Shown: in pieces, positions 32,576 to 43,380 of the stretch
Layout: each line of letters starts with the position of its first letter
How positions within the stretch are numbered: the first letter of the stretch is position 1
Source of the DNA: Siphonodentalium dalli
Taxonomy: Eukaryota > Mollusca > Scaphopoda > Gadilida > Siphonodentaliidae
Reading direction: 5' to 3'
DNA length: 64,000 nt
NCBI GenBank assembly: GCA_032622095.1
Contig: CP136064.1
Coordinates: 139,391,954-139,455,953 of the forward strand
Notes under the pieces: model-generated
Told to the model about the DNA's origin: nothing
The model's database searches: none
Seen by the model: only the letters and a program-made list of their open reading frames with translations
Translations under genes and position numbers: made by a program

Positions 32576-34690
32576 TTTTTTAGAGACAAAATGATTTATT
32601 ATGATATAAATATTACAAGTGTATGTGTTCTAAGGAGCCCTTTTACAAAGCATGCAGCTGGAAAAGAATGATAGTTGATAGCATATTTATTTACAAGTGT
32701 TCCCAACAGTCGTTAAAAACCGATTACATAATGTAGATGGCGATATCACAGATAAGGGGTGACTGTCAGGACTGCTGAAGTAATTAAAACTTCCCAAGTT
32801 TATGGTTGGAGTGTCGGCACGATTTCCAAGAGGTAATCTGACTCCAGGCGTTGATTAATTGCGGCACCATGTTGACATGGTGTCACACTTAACGAAGGCC
32901 CCGAGTTATGGTCTGAAAACGATACAAATGGCACGTTGGTGTGCTAAATGGACCGTGTTTGTCGGCTCATACGCCACCTGTATATTGACATTACTTATTG
33001 GATAATTGATTGATTAGGGCGCCATATGTTGCCTGCCGTGTGAAACGTGTTACTTGCGGTGGTGGTATTTGCATGTGCGCTATGCATTAATATGAAAGAA
33101 AAAGACAATGGAAAGAAATGCGAACATTTTTTAAAATGTGAATACGACTTTGTCGTTTATTACTTGACATATATCATTATTTTGTGCCCAATATCCATGG
33201 AAATGAAACCTCTGGAGACGCCGGAAGTCGCTTAGTATACGCACACGAAGTCGCGCTAGAAAAGCGACAACTAGGCTGTCTCCAGAAATGCAATTGCGCA
33301 TGAATTTGGTTTCGTTTCTTTCAAACCAAATTGTATTGATGGCCTCAGAAATGAGAAATGAGGTCTAAACTTGCTGAACGTTGTGTTTTTGCAAAATCTG
33401 CTGGAAGGTGCTGAAATCTGATTGATTTAGCAGATGGTGATACTTTAATATATGTGACAAGATTTAAAATCCAGTTGAAAATGAGTAGCCATAATAATTG
33501 TATATTTTTGCAGTCGACAAACAGATGCTGTATAGTCTCGGCTTCCACTTTGCATAGACAGCATCGGTTATCCCGTGCAATATGAAAATTACGTAATTTA
33601 TAATTTGTTGGCAGGATTTCATGAATTACGCGCCAACATGTTGATCGACAAAATGGATCTAGAAATTTATCACAAAGATTGGTCCAAGTAATTTTAAAAT
33701 CAAATGTTGGACAATTTTTTTTCAACATTTGATCTTCGAATGACTTTAGACATTAGAACATCATAAAATTGTTTGGTTGATATATTTTTGAACTCAACTG
33801 AGTCCACACAAGATTTGTACGCCCTGAGAGCGGAAAGACATTGTAAATAAAACAATGAGGTATAGTCCATGCTGTGAGGTATGAGATTGGATGCAAAATC
33901 CGGCCTATAATGCCGGAGTGAGAATCTAATCCAATAGATGGCATCGTACATCAGGATTATTTATGAGCATTTGAATATGGCTAAGATAAAAAGCTGCTTG
34001 TTTTGTTGGAATGTGGCACAAATTAATGCCTCCATTGAGAACATCATTGTGACACACAGAACGCGCAAGTGGCTCACCTTTAATTTTCCAGAAATGTGAA
34101 AACATAGATTTTTGAAATAATTCGGTATAATGTTTAGGTATTGGAACTATACCTGCATAATACCACAGCTTGCTACAGGCAAAAAACATTAATGTGTTTG
34201 GCTCTCCCGAAGTGAGAGAGTTTCCTGTCATATAAATTATTGCACGAGGCAGTACATTTAGTATATCATTTATGGAAATGATCGTCGGCTGAAATATTAT
34301 TTCCGAATTGTATGCCAACAATTTTAGCATGTTTTGCCCATGAGATCCCAAAGGGATGGTCAGAGCGGGATTTCCATTTTCCGAGAAAACTGCCACATGT
34401 CTTTTGCATGTTTAATTTGGAGCCAGAGGCTTTTCCAAAAAGATAGCAAGATTTGAATAATTCACCGATGGAATTTTCAGATGTGAGAATGGCTGTTACA
34501 TCATCGGCGTACGCACTGAGCTTGACCACTTATGATGTACCGGGCATTTTCAAACCCAAAATTTTAGGGTTATTACGTAAGTGAATAAGGAAAGGTTCTA
34601 TGCATAATACATACAATAGAGGTGATAGACTTCAACCTTGCCTTACTAGACCATGGGATGAAAATCCAAAGCTGTCATTGCTCTGCAACT
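32576..34690 (-). mobile_element. L1/Tx1-like LINE, copy 1, 3' part
   Basis: Minus-strand RT C-terminal half and zf-RVT-like tail, followed by a 3' UTR ending in CTCTAAAAAAAAAA at about 32571-32586. The same family recurs at 60985-62983 and, as a non-overlapping 5' RT segment, at 54990-55930. The upper boundary near 34690 is approximate. Confidence 0.75.
33345..34680 (-). pseudogene. ORF2 of the L1/Tx1-like LINE, copy 1 (RT palm to zf-RVT tail)
   Basis: Minus-strand pieces in order: SLSPLLYVLCIEPFLIHLRNN, then VVKLSAYADDVTAIL (catalytic YADD), SWAKHAKIVGIQFGN, a long middle (FWKIKGEPLARSVCHNDVLNGG), and a terminal TCWRVIHEILPTNYKL...CCLCKVEAETIQHLFVDC, the zinc-binding RVT tail seen in L1/Tx1-type elements. 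Frame changes and stops (for example near 34640, 34270, 33950 and 33725) show decay. Confidence 0.8.
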
Positions 34691-35990
34691 TTTGAGGTAC
34701 ATGTACTACATAATTTTGGTAAATGTTGGAAGGTTATGTGTCCTTAAACACATTTCGCAAATGTTCTGGCCCCGGGAGTTGCACATTTTCAAATACAGAG
34801 CAAAAGTTTATCTGAAAAATATACCGCCGACACACGTGGTTCGTTCCATCGTGACATTCTGTTATTTAGACCACATTCCGTAAATAATAGTCAAAGGTCG
34901 ATAAATAATCATTCATTATAAATGGATTCCTCTAAAAACAATCAACACTTTACCAGGAAGTTATACAATTCATAAATCCGATATAGTTTCAAATCAAGAA
35001 ACAGATTAAAGTCACAACAAAAAACACATCAAATACACGTGCCATTCCGATTAATTGAATTTCTGGAATCGGAAGCGAACAAAGTGCGCGATTGTCCGGA
35101 AAATTAGTGTTATGTCAGCGCTTAACGGGGAAACTATTTTTACTTCAGGTGGCACTTTCTCTTTATTCTAGTCCCACGACAATGGAAATGTTTTTCCAGC
35201 GATAGGGGAGACATTATATTAATCCATAATATCTTTCTGAATATTTACCAGAGTGTCAGCCGACCAAATCATTTAGTGCCTGGTGTGCATGGGTCTATAT
35301 GAGTTGAACGTTTCAAGCACGATGATGATGGGTTTATCGTTTATCGTTATGTTTTCGTTAATTACATTTCACATCAAATATAATCTGAACTTAAGCGATT
35401 AATTCGTTCATGTGATAATTTTCAACTATATCTATTTTGTTTAGATCTCAATTTGCAATTATCCCCTTATGCGCGGTGTTTAAATATGTGCGAATAGACC
35501 CACGATTTGAATTATGCAGACGTGAAAGTTTTAAGGAATATGTCCATACATGTTGTTATGTATACCGATTTTACGGGGACGAACATGCTAGGCTCTAGTT
35601 CAGTACAACTCTTATAGCGGGCATGTGTCTGAGTCAAATAAGCCTCTATAGTCAGGCCATGCGCACAGGTGTACTCTTGGGCTCCGAATAAACATGCATG
35701 CATGTTTATTATTTTCATGGGAAATCCCCCCCTGCACAGTGCTTATTTGGATCTGCACGTTTATTAATTTTGAGACTATGGAAATTGAAATCTGCACAAA
35801 CTCAAACTCAATATGATTCTGATAACAAAATGATGAGCTTATAACTTTATGCACGTACATATTCATATATATATGGCATTCATGTGAACATTTACATTTT
35901 GAATAAAACACCACATGACACATAGTACTATATATTGTTGATTCCTTTACTTGACCTACAATAATATATTTAACCACAGTTGATGTTTTA
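34691..35990. other. Polinton left flank, no gene seen
   Basis: AT-rich without a recognisable product. Near 35730-35780 it has CCTGCAC...CTTATTTGG...TCTGCACG...TTATTAATTTTGA words, also found just right of the Polinton (53470-53560), so the Polinton probably landed in an older repeat. Confidence 0.4.
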
Positions 35991-35996
35991 CCCAGA
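35991..35996. repeat. Left 6-bp target-site duplication of the Polinton
   Basis: CCCAGA, identical to 53459-53464. Six-base TSDs are the hallmark of Polinton/Maverick integration. Confidence 0.92.
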
Positions 35997-36755
35997 AGTA
36001 GTACGGGTGGCTTGTTACCCCCACATCTAAAAATAGATTTTTTGGGGGTAAAATTGTTTGTACTAAAATATTCAACAACAAAAAAAATTCAAAACTCAAA
36101 ATGTTTTCCAAAATTTTCAAAAAAAAAGTTTTAAAAAATCTCAAAAATTTATAATGAGTTTTCGGTCTCTTACCCAAATATCGGCCGACTATTAAATGTC
36201 GAATGTTTTTTAATTATTTGCGTGTAATATCTTTTGTTATAGGCCAACTATTTTTGTTCAAACAAATTTTAAATATTTTTCATGAAACTCTGTTAATTTT
36301 ATTAATCGATGTTTAGAAATAGCTTTATACCAATTATATGTGTATGGACTGGTCCGAGTCACTGTAATCTTGGTCATTGTCACCATCGGTATGAATGCAT
36401 ACATTCCAGTGTTTATCAATCAGACGCAGTCCATACTCATATAATTGTCTCCACAATACCTGAAATAATTTGACACCATTACTCTTACATAAATAATAAA
36501 GAGCGTTTATTCTTTACTTCTCTATCCCGATGAAGTTATTGAGTATATGACAGGTGTGCATTATCGCGAATTATTGAGATGTTGTACTATTTTGAATCAC
36601 GAGCGGACGAAGAGTGTGATGCGAAATTACAACCCCAGAATGAACTGACATATTCGATGGAACAAGTATGTACACACACATAATCACACGCGTCAATAGG
36701 GTAACACTGTATAGGTCGAAAAGAGGGACACCTTGGATAAATTGACCAAATGACT
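35997..36755 (+). repeat. Left terminal inverted repeat of the Polinton
   Basis: Matches the reverse complement of 52703-53458 with scattered differences and small indels. It begins AGTAGTACGGGTGGCTTG, holds a T/A-rich run at 36080-36140, and has AATAAAGAGCGTT at 36495-36507. Confidence 0.92.
36498..36507 (+). promoter_or_regulatory. AAAGAGCGTT motif, left TIR copy
   Basis: One of eight exact copies of this 10-mer inside the Polinton (others at 46200, 49463, 49843, 49910, 50292, 50362 and, inverted, 52969-52978). Several are preceded by AAT, giving AATAAAGAGCGTT, which contains a canonical poly(A) hexamer. Function unknown; candidate promoter, terminator or processing signal. Confidence 0.5.
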
Positions 36756-37316
36756 ACTATTATATCTGTTGACAGCTATGTGTGTTTCGACTCGTTCAAT
36801 TAAGTTATCGATAGCTTGTCTGAACATCATTAGTTGTTTAACGGGTTAAGATCACGTAAGGTTGATAAACTGTGTCATTGTTAGTATTAACGCGATAATT
36901 AGTTATCAAAAAATATGCATACATAATACGTACAGGTGATAAGACACTCAATAATAGAAGTTGCCTTTGTGTTGTTGTTATAACAACATTACGTAATAAC
37001 CACTTATCGACCTATTCATACTTACGCTCATAGATATTTGTATACCATAACTCCAGAACATAGTTAGCACCGATGAGGCAACAATATATGACTGCTATTG
37101 TATCATTTGTCAGCTATGAGTGTTTCGACTCGTTTGATATTAGCTCTCGCTCGCGTATGAAACTCTGCTAATTTTATTAATCGATGTTTAGAAATAGCTC
37201 TATACCAATTGCATGTGTGTAGCTGTTCACATTAAATTTTTTAGGTATTTATTCTCGAAAGTGCCAGAGTGTTCAGACACGTTCGATGTTTAGAAATAGT
37301 TTTATACCAATTGTAG
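36756..37316. repeat. Left subterminal repeat region
   Basis: Non-coding. Bases 36841-37060 match the reverse complement of about 52317-52507, while 37029-37088 match 52240-52310 and 52571-52640 in direct orientation. The word GTGTCTGAACA/TGTTCAGACAC and the pair AGCTATG(T/A)GTGTTTCGACTCGTT (about 36773 and 37112) recur. So the inverted repeats reach beyond the clean TIR but have been rearranged. Confidence 0.7.
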
Positions 37317-37412
37317 ATGTGCAGCTGTTCACAGTTGATTTTAGGTATTTATTCGCGAAAAAATATATATATTTTCATAACATATAAGTCATACTATCGA
37401 CAACCTACAAAA

Positions 37413-37880
37413 ATGCTGCTGGAAACTATATTCAAATATTTATGTTTAGGCCTAACCTCGGTGTGTCCATGTCTAAGTGATCAACACGAGTCTGAACATG
37501 AGAACAATACTGGTGAGGCTGTACCCATGTTGGATATACATGAGAACAATACTGGTGAGGCTGTACCCATGTTGGATATACATGAGAACAATACTGGTGA
37601 GGCTGTACCCATTTTGGATATCAATCAAGATGAAGACAATGGCCCTGATGACAGAGACTCTGACCAGTGGTCAGCATCCTCAGACAGTTCTTATCGGGAC
37701 GTGGAGGCGGACTATTGGACCACCAGTTCCCATTCGTCGTGGTCTGATTCCGAGTCAAGCACAGACTATTATTGCGAACGTCCCGAAGATTGGGACCGTG
37801 AACTGGAGTTGGATGCCGAATATGGATATCTGATGGATAGTGCATATTCATCAGAAGAAATGTCTGACTGTGACTGGTAG
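37413..37880 (+). CDS. Acidic Polinton protein with three 14-residue repeats
   Basis: 155 codons from the ATG at 37413; an in-frame ATG at 37317 would add 32 residues encoded by subterminal repeat DNA, so I prefer the later start. Residues 1-23 are hydrophobic (LLETIFKYLCLGLTSVCPC) and could be a signal or anchor. Three perfect or near-perfect copies of ENNTGEAVPMLDIH come from a 42-bp tandem repeat at 37498-37620. The rest is Asp/Ser/Glu-rich with Trp and Tyr (SDQWSASSDSS, ending SSEEMSDCDW). No family recognised. The strong negative charge could mimic DNA or bind a basic partner; that is a guess. Confidence 0.6.
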   Translation: MLLETIFKYLCLGLTSVCPCLSDQHESEHENNTGEAVPMLDIHENNTGEAVPMLDIHENNTGEAVPILDINQDEDNGPDDRDSDQWSASSDSSYRDVEADYWTTSSHSSWSDSESSTDYYCERPEDWDRELELDAEYGYLMDSAYSSEEMSDCDW

Positions 37881-38407
37881 ATTTAGTAACGCTGTTGATT
37901 GAATTATATAATGTTATATTGTTTTTGTTTATGTTATCAATAATAAATATATGTATAATATAATTTTCAAAATAATATCTCCCTGGGTTCTATCGTGGTT
38001 CTATCTTTGACAAGAGATTTTGTTCACTCAATCACAGACCAACGTGATAATACCCGCCCGCCCCACCACAACGTCCACCAACCACCTTCACATCACTTAC
38101 CCGCACCAATGATGTTATAAGAACTGTAGGTTTTTATAATATTACAGGTTGCAGTGTCATCCTGGTAATTCGTTTACACCAGTTTTTTACGTGTCTCTGA
38201 ACATTAGAATGGTCCTCTGTATCTTCACCGAAGATATTCGTTCCGGCCATAGCCTCTTCAACCTACACGTTCTCTTCCATCAACCTTATCAGACCACGCT
38301 TTCGACCCATATAAAGCTGCTCTACACACGCCTTCCATAACAAATGTTTACTTATGATGTATATAAGAACTGTATAGCTACTAATAAATAGGACACAGTG
38401 AACAAAA
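37881..38407. other. Intergenic region upstream of the ATPase
   Basis: No gene. Near-identical TATA-like words occur twice: GATGTTATAAGAACTGTAG at 38111-38129 and GATGTATATAAGAACTGTA at 38356-38374, and a CATATAAAG lies at about 38310. Confidence 0.5.
38360..38367 (+). promoter_or_regulatory. Putative TATA box of the ATPase/capsid gene cluster
   Basis: TATATAAG lies 41 bases before the ATPase ATG at 38408, a fitting distance for a core promoter with a short leader. A related word sits about 245 bases upstream. In an element that encodes a TBP homologue these are the natural places to test binding. Confidence 0.4.
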
Positions 38408-39060
38408 ATGGGGTCAACTAACCATAGCGCCATACCATTTGAACCTTGTTCTAGTATTTGCATCAATGGACCAACTGGTTCTGGTAAGACGAGATGGGTC
38501 TACAGATTCCTACAAAATCTTAGTGGAATGTATTCTAGAGATCCACCTAAGAAAATAATGTACTGTTACGGTATTTATCAAAATTTCTATGATGAAATTG
38601 AATCATCAATCGAAAATTTGGTCATGCATCAAGGATTACCTACCCAAACAGAAATCGAAGAATTTGCTGATGGTAAACATAATATGTTAATATTAGACGA
38701 CTTGATGCATCGTATTATTGACCAAAAAGAGATTGAGTTACTATTTACGCAGCAAACTCATCATCGCTGTCTTTCGGTGCTATTTATTTCACAAAATTTA
38801 TACGCACAAGGCAAGGCGGCGAGAACACGTGGTATCTAATTTTATTCAAAAATTTGAGGGATGGATCACAAATTTCCACATTGGGTAGACAATTGTATCC
38901 CGGTAAATCTAAAGTACTCATTGATGCATACAAGGATTGTATGAAGAAACCATTTGCGTATCTTATAATAGATATGGCCCCTCACACTGAGGATAAATAC
39001 AGACTACGAACAGACGTATTTCCCAACCAAGACCCTATAATTTACGTACCTACTACGTAA
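38408..39060 (+). pseudogene. ATP: Polinton packaging ATPase (A32/FtsK-HerA type), frameshifted
   Basis: From the ATG at 38408 the protein shows Walker A GPTGSGKT (residues 21-28) and Walker B MLILDD (93-98), then FTQQTHHRCLSVLFISQNLYAQGKAAR, the sensor region of the family. In viruses and Polintons this ATPase pumps the genome into the capsid. The frame ends prematurely at 38839; the conserved continuation (FKNLRDGSQISTLGRQLYPGK, ending in an Arg- and Asp-rich tail) is in another frame to 39060. So a small deletion or insertion lies between about 38828 and 38840. The gene is broken in this copy. Confidence 0.88.
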
Positions 39061-39099
39061 TAACAAGGGGCAGTATCGGAGCTGAGTCGCGACGATAAA

Positions 39100-39423
39100 A
39101 TGAGTCGATTATTACGTAAGGAGTTGAATTTTGTCAGAATATTGACATCAACCCAATCAAGATCTCTACGAAACGCATTATTGACATCGATAACTAATAA
39201 TCAGTTGAAAGTTCTGGTTGAAATTACGGTCAATTTACTACATGAAATTTTAACAGTTACAGTTCAACAAAAAGCTAAATTACGGCGATATAAATCATTT
39301 TATATATTCTTGGGTGATAAATCTGTGAGCTTGTTGAGGAAAAGAAAAAGTGTGAATAATCACTCACCCGCCATTGCTTTGATGTTGAACATCGTTGAAC
39401 CTAAATTGAAACAGTTTTTGTGA
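39100..39423 (+). CDS. Small basic Polinton protein, conserved-type, function unknown
   Basis: 107 codons, ATG at 39100. Strongly basic, largely helical by composition (FVRILTSTQSRSLRNALL, VLVEITVNLLHEIL, RRYKSFYIFLGDKSVSLLRKRK). I recognise the layout of a short protein commonly found between ATPase and integrase in animal Polintons, but I cannot name its role. Its TGA overlaps the next start as TGATG at 39421-39425, as in compact viral gene clusters. Confidence 0.65.
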   Translation: MSRLLRKELNFVRILTSTQSRSLRNALLTSITNNQLKVLVEITVNLLHEILTVTVQQKAKLRRYKSFYIFLGDKSVSLLRKRKSVNNHSPAIALMLNIVEPKLKQFL

Positions 39424-39710
39424 TGGAGTCTGTGAAGAAAACTGTTTTGATCCTGTATGAAAGATATATGATGTACACAGAAAAAAGTGAACACAAAAAA
39501 GTTTCATCGGAGCCTAATATTGAACACAGCGACATCTCGGCAAACAATAGTAGCCATTCTGACGAAATGAATAAAGAAAGGGACCCGATGAATAATCAGA
39601 TTGTTAATACAGTTCAAGCGACTGAACCTCAGGAGGCAATCGAAAAATCAGGAGTTAACACATCTAATAATACATCGAAAAACACACACACTAAACAAAG
39701 ACAAAAATAA
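39423..39710 (+). CDS. Hydrophilic Polinton protein, unknown
   Basis: 95 codons from the ATG at 39423, which overlaps the preceding stop. It starts with a short helix (VKKTVLILYERYMMY) and then is rich in Ser, Asn, Glu and Lys, probably disordered. After the TAA at 39708-39710, another frame stays open to 39804 and encodes RPPGIIAGRLTKIKKKRWISL just before the integrase ATG; the A-rich junction (CAAAAATAAAATAA) is a likely slip site, so the real protein may end with that basic tail. Confidence 0.5.
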   Translation: MESVKKTVLILYERYMMYTEKSEHKKVSSEPNIEHSDISANNSSHSDEMNKERDPMNNQIVNTVQATEPQEAIEKSGVNTSNNTSKNTHTKQRQK

Positions 39711-39809
39711 AATAAGAGAGATTAAGTGTGAAATATCTAGACCTCCAGGTATAATCGCCGGTAGGCTGACTAAGATAAAGAAGAAACGGTGGATATCGCT
39801 GTGAACAAT

Positions 39810-40919
39810 ATGGCCGATTGGAAAGATTATTTGAGTTCTATTTATTTTAATCCGGGTCATCCTGCATCGTACTCAGGAGCTACAAAGTTGCATCAGACTG
39901 TAAAATCTGAAAATAAGCACATCATTTCCAAGCGCGAGATTGTGGCGTGGCTACAAAATCATGAAAGTTATTCCCTAACAAAAAGTGTTAGACGAAAATT
40001 CCCGAGGTCTCGTGTTATTGTAAACGCTTCTGACAGTCAATGGGATGGAGACCTCATGGATATGAATGATGTTTCCAAAGACAACGACAATTACACGTAC
40101 GTGTTAATAATGATTGACATTTTTTCTAGGAAGCTATGGTGCGAAGCTATAAACAGAAAAACTGCAATTAATGTGATCAATGCTATGAAACATATATTTG
40201 AAGGTGGAAGAACCCCTCGCCTCCTCCGAACGGACCGTGGTTCGGAACTCACAAACAAACGGGTCAAAAGTTACCTTAAGGGTCTTCATATATCTCAAAT
40301 TTTTACGCAAAACGAAATGAAAGCTAATTATTCGGAACGGGCCATAAAAACTATAAAGCAGAAGATTTCACGTTATATGATAAAGCATAATAATGCTAGA
40401 TATATCGACATTCTACAAGATATTGTGAAAAGTTATAACCATACCATACACCGTTCTTTGGGTACCACCCCTGATTCAATAACTGTTGAGAATGAAGATG
40501 AGTCTCGCCTTGATCAGTGGTTAATAAGACAGAAGGGAGGTGTTAAAAGTAAATTGAAGAAAAAGTTCAAATACAATGTAAATGATATCGTTAGAATATC
40601 ACACACCAAAGCAGTTTTTGACCGAGAATATTCTCAGAAATGGACTGGAGAGTTGTTCAAAGTGACTAAGAAGTTTTACAGGCAGAACATACCCGTGTAT
40701 ACATTGACAGATTTCTTGGATGAAGCCATTGAGGGCGCTTTCTACGAGTCAGAACTTCAAAGGGTGCGCGTTGATGACGATACAGTTTACAGAATAGATA
40801 AAATTGTCAAAAAGAGGAAACGAAAGGGTCAAACTGAAGTCATGGTGCACTGGCATTCATGGCCTGACAAATTTAATTCATGGATTTTAGAGTCCGATGT
40901 CGCCAGATATCAAAATTAA
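39810..40919 (+). CDS. INT: Polinton integrase with C-terminal chromodomain
   Basis: 369 codons from the ATG at 39810 (an upstream in-frame GTG at 39789 is unlikely in a eukaryote). The retroviral rve catalytic triad is present: Asp81 (GDLMDM), Asp142 (RTDRGSE) and Glu176 (NYSERAIK), spacing D-60-D-33-E. Basic segments at about 225-245 (KSKLKKKFKYNVNDIVRI) and an SH3-like part follow. Residues 321-369 form a chromodomain (VYRIDKIVKKRK and VHWHSWPDKFNSW) that may target chromatin. The enzyme inserts the linear element and produces the 6-bp TSD. The ORF is intact and ends overlapping the next gene by 23 bases. Confidence 0.95.
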   Translation: MADWKDYLSSIYFNPGHPASYSGATKLHQTVKSENKHIISKREIVAWLQNHESYSLTKSVRRKFPRSRVIVNASDSQWDGDLMDMNDVSKDNDNYTYVLIMIDIFSRKLWCEAINRKTAINVINAMKHIFEGGRTPRLLRTDRGSELTNKRVKSYLKGLHISQIFTQNEMKANYSERAIKTIKQKISRYMIKHNNARYIDILQDIVKSYNHTIHRSLGTTPDSITVENEDESRLDQWLIRQKGGVKSKLKKKFKYNVNDIVRISHTKAVFDREYSQKWTGELFKVTKKFYRQNIPVYTLTDFLDEAIEGAFYESELQRVRVDDDTVYRIDKIVKKRKRKGQTEVMVHWHSWPDKFNSWILESDVARYQN

Positions 40920-41385
40920 TAAGAGTAAGCTATCCACGGGAACCATAACAATCATGGATAATATAACAGGTACCTTGACGAATATGTTTCAAACAGAACG
41001 CGGTCGTCTACATATGAATCTCCTTAAATGGATAGGAATTACTATTATGGCAATAACTCTGTCACTACCATTTATTTTAGTTCCAAAGAAGATACCGCGT
41101 GAGCCGGTGGACTATGAATTACGTCATACGAATGAGTCACACCCCCATGATTACGAACAACACCCCTGTGGGTTCGTGAAAAAGTGGGCAATACCCTCGG
41201 TAACAGTCTGTAATAATCAAGGGCACATTTATACAGACATTAGGCGAGCTGTGAATAACACTCTGACGATTATAAGTATTCCGTATAACCAGTGGTCTGA
41301 CTTCAATTATATATTCAGTGATGTTGATAAAACTATAAGAGAAGAGATGAATATTGATTCTCTTTTGAAAAAAATTAGAAACTAG
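40897..41385 (+). CDS. Polinton protein with one membrane segment
   Basis: 162 codons from the ATG at 40897, which lies inside the integrase end; the ATG at 40954 (MDNITGTLTN) is an alternative start. A single hydrophobic segment at about residues 43-62 (LKWIGITIMAITLSLPFILV) is followed by a charged region and a Cys-containing domain (HPCGFVKK, PSVTVCNNQGH). No family recognised. In a virion-gene cluster a small membrane protein could serve capsid maturation or exit; that is inference. Confidence 0.6.
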   Translation: MSPDIKINKSKLSTGTITIMDNITGTLTNMFQTERGRLHMNLLKWIGITIMAITLSLPFILVPKKIPREPVDYELRHTNESHPHDYEQHPCGFVKKWAIPSVTVCNNQGHIYTDIRRAVNNTLTIISIPYNQWSDFNYIFSDVDKTIREEMNIDSLLKKIRN

Positions 41386-41389
41386 TCAT

Positions 41390-41821
41390 ATGGATAATTA
41401 ATATCTGTACCTGACTAGCGACGATTCCATTGATAAATATCCAGATAATCGTCCTCTCGACTTCACAATAGAGTTACCTGGTGTATTAATATTGGAAGGA
41501 ACGTGGTTATGTTGTTTGAAAGACATAAATATAACTGATCATATAGACACGGATTTATTATATATTTGCTCGGACATATGTGGAGAATCAATAGCTTGTG
41601 ACACATCATCCCCCATCCTCAGGGTTATAAAGAGAGACACGCGTGATACGGGTGATTGGCGGAGTTTTGAGGACTCATTCTACATAAACTTAAGGCAGGA
41701 TAAACTTCAGCGTCTCAGGATTTTTATAAGAGGCGATAAACTTTCTAAAATAAATGCAGAAAAAAGAGTGACTTGTACACTACATTTGAAGAAACATGTC
41801 GATCACGTATATTCCAACTGA
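41390..41821 (+). pseudogene. Conserved small Polinton protein (possible minor structural protein), stop at codon 4
   Basis: The ATG at 41390 is followed in frame by TAA at 41399-41401, after which the frame stays open to 41821 and encodes a coherent protein: YLYLTSDDSIDKYPDN, FTIELPGVLILEGTW, LLYICSDICGES, and RVTCTLHLKK at the end. The Ile/Leu/Phe alternation suggests a mostly beta fold, and its place directly before the capsid genes makes a minor capsid or penton-like protein plausible. The single stop looks like a point mutation; there is no in-frame ATG soon after it. The end overlaps the next start by 26 bases. Confidence 0.65.
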
Positions 41822-42119
41822 TATTGAAAAGTGGAGAAAACATTTCAGGGACATGATTAATTGGAAGTTAACGCCAGATAATGAATGTCGCTACTTTATT
41901 GACAGAACTCAAAATAGTGATAGTGAAGAAGACGTTCTAAAACCACATATTAACGTAGTGACGCCCGTCGCGCAAGCGATTGAAATGGCTAAGGCCGAAG
42001 TTGCAGAAAATAAGTTGACACACACACGTAAGGCGTCCAAAAAAAACAATAAGAGAGTGTTAGCTAGCGGTTTGGCTAATAATCCTAAGAAAGTGAAAAC
42101 TATATTCGATAAATCATGA
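41796..42119 (+). CDS. Small basic Polinton protein before the capsid gene
   Basis: 107 codons, ATG at 41796 overlapping the preceding gene. The N-terminus (ITYIPTDIEKWRKHFRDMINWKL) is followed by an acidic spacer and a Lys-rich C-terminus (THTRKASKKNNKRV). This looks like a virion core or DNA-binding protein. It ends in ATGA (42116-42119), sharing bases with the capsid start, so the two are translated from one compact cluster. Confidence 0.6.
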   Translation: MSITYIPTDIEKWRKHFRDMINWKLTPDNECRYFIDRTQNSDSEEDVLKPHINVVTPVAQAIEMAKAEVAENKLTHTRKASKKNNKRVLASGLANNPKKVKTIFDKS

Positions 42120-43380
42120 ATGAATACAGAGAGTACCATACCGATAAATTGGCATTATTTCAATCACCGGCGGTTGACAGTGGAATACAATCGACAGAAT
42201 GGATAAATTACAGGCCCGTGAATCAACTGACAGACACTGCAGCTTTCGAGTTCAATATTCGGGCCATGGCCACAACCTACATGGTCCTCAAACGCACATT
42301 GCTACTTCTCAAACTCAAAATAACCAAGCAAGATGGTTCGGCTCTAACCGTTAATGACGATGTGGGTCTGATAAATGCACCCCTACATTCAATATATTCG
42401 CAGGTCGATTTGAATATACAGCAAGTTCCCGTGAGTCAAGTCGGTCCAAATTATCCATACAAAGCATATATTTCGATGTACTCTTAGAAACTGAACGTAA
42501 GGAACAGCTACATGGACAAGCGTTCGAAAAGGACACGGCAGGTGGTATGGACCTGGCAGATTCGAAAAGCGGGAACTCTGGCCTGTATTACAGGTCCAAA
42601 ACAACCCGTACTAGTCAAATAATGGATATTATGGGATCAATTCAGCTTGACTTCTTCCAACAGGACAAATTACTACTAAATGGTCTCCCGCTCACGTTAA
42701 AATTCTGGCAGACAAGAGATGTTTTTAGACTGATGTATACTGGAACCACTGAGACATACAAGTTGAAAATACAGGAAGCTAATTTGAGACTAGCGACTGT
42801 GAAAGTTAACCCGGGTGTATTACTCAGTCATACTGAGTCACTCAAGAAAAGGAATGCGTGTTATCCTTTTTCAAAATCTATTATAAAGACGTATACAGTG
42901 TCAAAAGGTGCATTCAGTTTGGGAGAAGATAATCTATTTCAAGGAGACGTACCTAGTAGCTGTATTATTGGCTTAGTATCATCAAAGGCTGAAAGCGGTT
43001 CACGCGATAAGAACCCGTTCAACTTTGCGACTTTTGGATGCAACTTCGTCGGATTTTACGTCAACGGGCAGTCTATGCCCGCCCAAGCACTACAACCGAA
43101 CTTTACCAGTAAGGAATATGTAGAAGCTTACAATACGATAATAAAAGATGTGAAACGAAAAGCCGTTCATATTACTTATGAGGATTATGCGAAAGGTTAT
43201 TGCATATATCGGATAAACCCGCAAGGAATTAATCACGATAGAGTCATACCTCAGAAAGGTCACACACGCCTTGAGATTAAATTCTCATCGGCTTTGAAAG
43301 ACAATTGTACGGTAATTGTTTATGCCAAATTTCCTGACGCTCTCAAAGTTGACGAGAGTCGTAAAGTTTGCATTGAATAA
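42116..43380 (+). pseudogene. Polinton capsid protein (F54H12.2-like family, probable jelly-roll major capsid protein), frameshifted
   Basis: The ATG at 42116 opens a frame reading WINYRPVNQLTDTAAFEFNI and INAPLHSIYSQVDLNIQQ. It stops at 42487, but from about 42473 the +1 frame carries on: LETERKEQLHGQAFEKDTAG, DFFQQDKLLLNGLPLTLKFW, FNFATFGCNFVGFYVNGQ, YCIYRINPQGIN, ending VDESRKVCIE. Together about 420 codons, the usual length of this family. A one-base deletion or two-base insertion in a T-rich stretch near 42470 is the simplest cause. I assign it as the main capsid subunit from family recollection; major versus minor capsid is not certain. Its TAA overlaps the protease ATG (TAATG). Confidence 0.8.
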
